Source: Alphaproteobacteria bacterium UBA4588
GTDB taxonomy: Bacteria; Pseudomonadota; Alphaproteobacteria; Puniceispirillales; Puniceispirillaceae
NCBI GenBank assembly: GCA_002387605.1
Contig: DGJU01000016.1
Location: forward strand, 6,533 to 14,498
Direction: 5' to 3'
Length of the DNA: 7,966 nt
The translations under genes were made by a program, and so were the position numbers. Position 1 is the first letter of the stretch. Every line of letters begins with the position of its first letter. This document shows positions 6,764 through 7,966 of the stretch, one piece after another. The notes under the pieces are model-generated. The model did no database searches. It was not told where the DNA came from and was given only the letters and a program-made list of their open reading frames with translations.

Positions 6764-6770
6764 CAATGTT

Positions 6771-7661
6771 ATGCTTACACAAGAACAGAAACAGTTTTAT
6801 GACGAAAATGGGTATTTGATGGTTGAGGATGTGATTACGTCCGAACAGCTCAAAAAGCTCCAGCAGATAACATATGCGTTAATAGAGGATTCTAGGCAGG
6901 TATCACAAAGCAATGAGGTTTACGACCTCGATGACGGCCATAATGCAGAGACGCCGCGTCTCACACGTATCAAACTCCCCCATAAACAAAATCCGTATTA
7001 CTGGGATATCCTGAAACAGTCAGGTGTCACCGAAGTGCTGAGAGATATTCTGGGGAATGATACAACTATTATCACCTCGAAATTAAATACCAAATCTCCG
7101 GGAGGAGGGAGTGCAGTTGAATGGCATCAAGACTGGGCGTTTTATCCTCACACGAATGATGATTTGCTGGCATTTGGGCTAATGCTCGAAGATGTCACGC
7201 CTGATAACGGCCCGTTGATGGTTATTCCCAAATCTCACAAAGGCCCGTTATTAAGTCATAAGGCGAATGGCTTGTTTTGCGGCGCTATAGATGCAGATGA
7301 CCCGCTATTTGAGCAGGAGAAGGCTGTCACGTTAACAGGCAAAGCAGGGTCTATGACGGTGCATCATGCGCGTCTGCTGCATGGCTCGGCGCCCAATTTA
7401 AGCGACCGAAATAGGCTTATTCTGTTCTATGAAGTAGCCAAAGCTGATGCGTGGCCCATTTTAGGGGCAGGCTCTTACATTCATTCTCTTGGCCAGAGAA
7501 AGTTCTGGGATGATTTGCAGGACCGCACCATTACAGGTGAGCCTTGTCTTGCGCCACGGCTTGAAAATGTGCCTGTCTCAATGCCTCTACCGCCGGCACT
7601 CGATAACACATCTATTTTCAAAACGCAGAAATCAGGCGGAGCAAAGAGTGCCTTCTCCTAA
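6771..7661 (+). CDS. Phytanoyl-CoA dioxygenase (PhyH) family protein, Fe(II)/2-oxoglutarate-dependent oxygenase
   Basis: This 296-residue cytoplasmic enzyme is expected to hydroxylate a small substrate using O2 and 2-oxoglutarate. It opens with the family-typical LTQEQKQFYDENGYLMVEDVI. The iron-binding facial triad is intact: H119 and D121 in EWHQDW and the distal H204 in ARLLHGSAPN. R213 or R215 in SDRNRLILFYE is the likely 2-oxoglutarate anchor. DNGPLMVIPKSHKGP (145-159) is the usual double-stranded beta-helix segment. The length matches the family, and there is no signal peptide or membrane segment. The C-terminal 25 residues look disordered and are rich in Ser, Lys and Gly. It is transcribed divergently from the ligase-importer operon and has no partner on its own strand here. 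The family acts on many substrates besides phytanoyl-CoA, such as ectoine and halogenation or side-chain targets, so the name gives the fold and chemistry only. Confidence 0.9.
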   Translation: MLTQEQKQFYDENGYLMVEDVITSEQLKKLQQITYALIEDSRQVSQSNEVYDLDDGHNAETPRLTRIKLPHKQNPYYWDILKQSGVTEVLRDILGNDTTIITSKLNTKSPGGGSAVEWHQDWAFYPHTNDDLLAFGLMLEDVTPDNGPLMVIPKSHKGPLLSHKANGLFCGAIDADDPLFEQEKAVTLTGKAGSMTVHHARLLHGSAPNLSDRNRLILFYEVAKADAWPILGAGSYIHSLGQRKFWDDLQDRTITGEPCLAPRLENVPVSMPLPPALDNTSIFKTQKSGGAKSAFS

Positions 7662-7734
7662 TGCTATTCACGCATCATTTGCGCTTGTAGGAGCAGAAAA
7701 GGCGAAAAGAAGATTTAGCAGAAGATCCGCCCCG

Positions 7735-7755
7735 TTGCTTGTTAATAACAGGCAA
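7735..7755. other. Small inverted repeat between convergent genes
   Basis: TTGCTTGTT (7735-7743) and AACAGGCAA (7747-7755) form a 9-bp stem with one G-T wobble and a 3-nt AAT loop. It lies 7 nt beyond the stop of the minus-strand gene and 73 nt beyond the dioxygenase stop. It sits where a shared terminator would be expected, but neither strand has a U-run directly after it, so the role is uncertain. Nothing else is evident in the 100-nt gap 7662-7761. Confidence 0.3.
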
Positions 7756-7761
7756 AGGACG

Positions 7762-7965
7762 CTACCAGTCTGAGTGCCGAAGAGCAGATAATTGCCGGTT
7801 CACTGCTCTCAGCTGTTCGCTGAGTTTGGTCATTTCAAGCGCCAGTATTTCGGTCTGGTTTTCTAATTCAGAAATAAGCAATTTTACATCTGATCTCGAT
7901 TTCTGTTCTGGTCCAATCTCACCGCCCGTGCCATCCAGCAAATAGGATGCAGTGACTCCCAGAAC
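7762..7965 (-). CDS. Probable XRE-family transcriptional regulator with C-terminal coiled coil, C-terminal fragment
   Basis: The last 67 codons of a gene enter from the right edge and end at TAG (7762-7764). The first visible residues, VLGVTASYLLDG, match the way XRE/Cro-type helix-turn-helix domains end (LGVS..YLL.G), where helix 5 packs on the DNA-binding core. After a short polar linker, residues 27-62 form a regular heptad pattern: L34, L41, L48, V55 and L62 at one core position and T38, M45, L52 and L59 at the other. This predicts a parallel or antiparallel coiled coil, probably for dimerisation. The strong heptads and continuous frame make it better supported than the opposite-strand open frame over the same bases. 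It is convergent with the dioxygenase gene. The DNA-binding helices lie outside the window, so the XRE call rests on a dozen residues. Confidence 0.6.
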   Translation of the reverse strand, partial: VLGVTASYLLDGTGGEIGPEQKSRSDVKLLISELENQTEILALEMTKLSEQLRAVNRQLSALRHSDW

Positions 7966-7966
7966 A

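Larger units (their letters stand above)
6405..6770. other. Divergent intergenic region between the ligase-importer operon and the dioxygenase gene
   Basis: This 366-nt spacer must hold the promoters of both transcription units. It contains the ligase ribosome site, a leader hairpin near 6427-6456, a candidate minus-strand promoter near 6469-6495, a 10-bp direct repeat AACGCTATGA at 6647-6656 and 6692-6701, a TTGACA hexamer at 6715-6720, and the dioxygenase ribosome site at 6758-6763. Open frames in both directions here are short, lack ribosome sites and look like no known protein, so I see no gene in it. Confidence 0.7.

Noticed and set aside
7489..7773. Plus-strand open frame overlapping the 3' end of the oxygenase gene
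   Set aside because: It overlaps the oxygenase out of frame for most of its length, lacks a ribosome site and gives a low-complexity Arg/Ser-rich product.
7739..7945. Plus-strand open frame of 68 codons at the right end
   Set aside because: The opposite strand codes a regular coiled coil with an XRE-like start over the same bases; the plus-strand product is the Ser-rich complement of that.

Overview
The window carries one large minus-strand operon for uptake and CoA activation of a small organic acid, one divergent plus-strand oxygenase gene, and a cut-off regulator gene at the right edge. The proteins resemble alphaproteobacterial ones. The base composition looks moderate, a little under half G+C by eye, which would fit a marine alphaproteobacterium of the roseobacter or SAR116 kind. 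This is an inference from protein style and gene order, not a firm placement.

Minus strand, in transcription order (right to left): an acyl-CoA synthetase of the AMP-binding superfamily (4440-6404, GTG start), a LivG-type ATPase (3628-4443, overlapping the ligase by 4 nt), a LivH-type permease (2584-3585), a LivM-type permease (1504-2580, 3 nt after livH), a periplasmic substrate-binding protein (139-1425), and the first 14 codons of a second, LivF-type ATPase running off the left edge (1-44). Together these give a complete HAAT-type (branched-chain amino acid family) ABC importer plus a ligase. The ligase as first gene suggests that the cargo is a carboxylic acid that is trapped and activated as a CoA thioester on entry, rather than a plain amino acid. 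The actual substrate cannot be read from the sequence.

The binding-protein gene is bracketed by two perfect inverted repeats, at 1463-1491 before it and 97-124 after it. The upstream one is followed by a T-run. This arrangement suggests that expression of the binding protein is set separately from the rest of the operon.

The 366-nt divergent spacer (6405-6770) separates the operon from a phytanoyl-CoA dioxygenase-family gene (6771-7661, plus strand) with intact HxD...H iron ligands. The spacer holds a leader hairpin for the operon, a 10-bp direct repeat and weak promoter-like matches. Convergent with the dioxygenase is the 3' end of a gene (7762-7965, minus strand) whose product ends like an XRE-family DNA-binding domain followed by a regular coiled coil.

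I saw no RNA genes, insertion sequences, CRISPR arrays or phage genes. The window is mostly a recognisable catabolic/transport locus. The points of interest are its mRNA architecture, the ligase-importer pairing and the edge genes.
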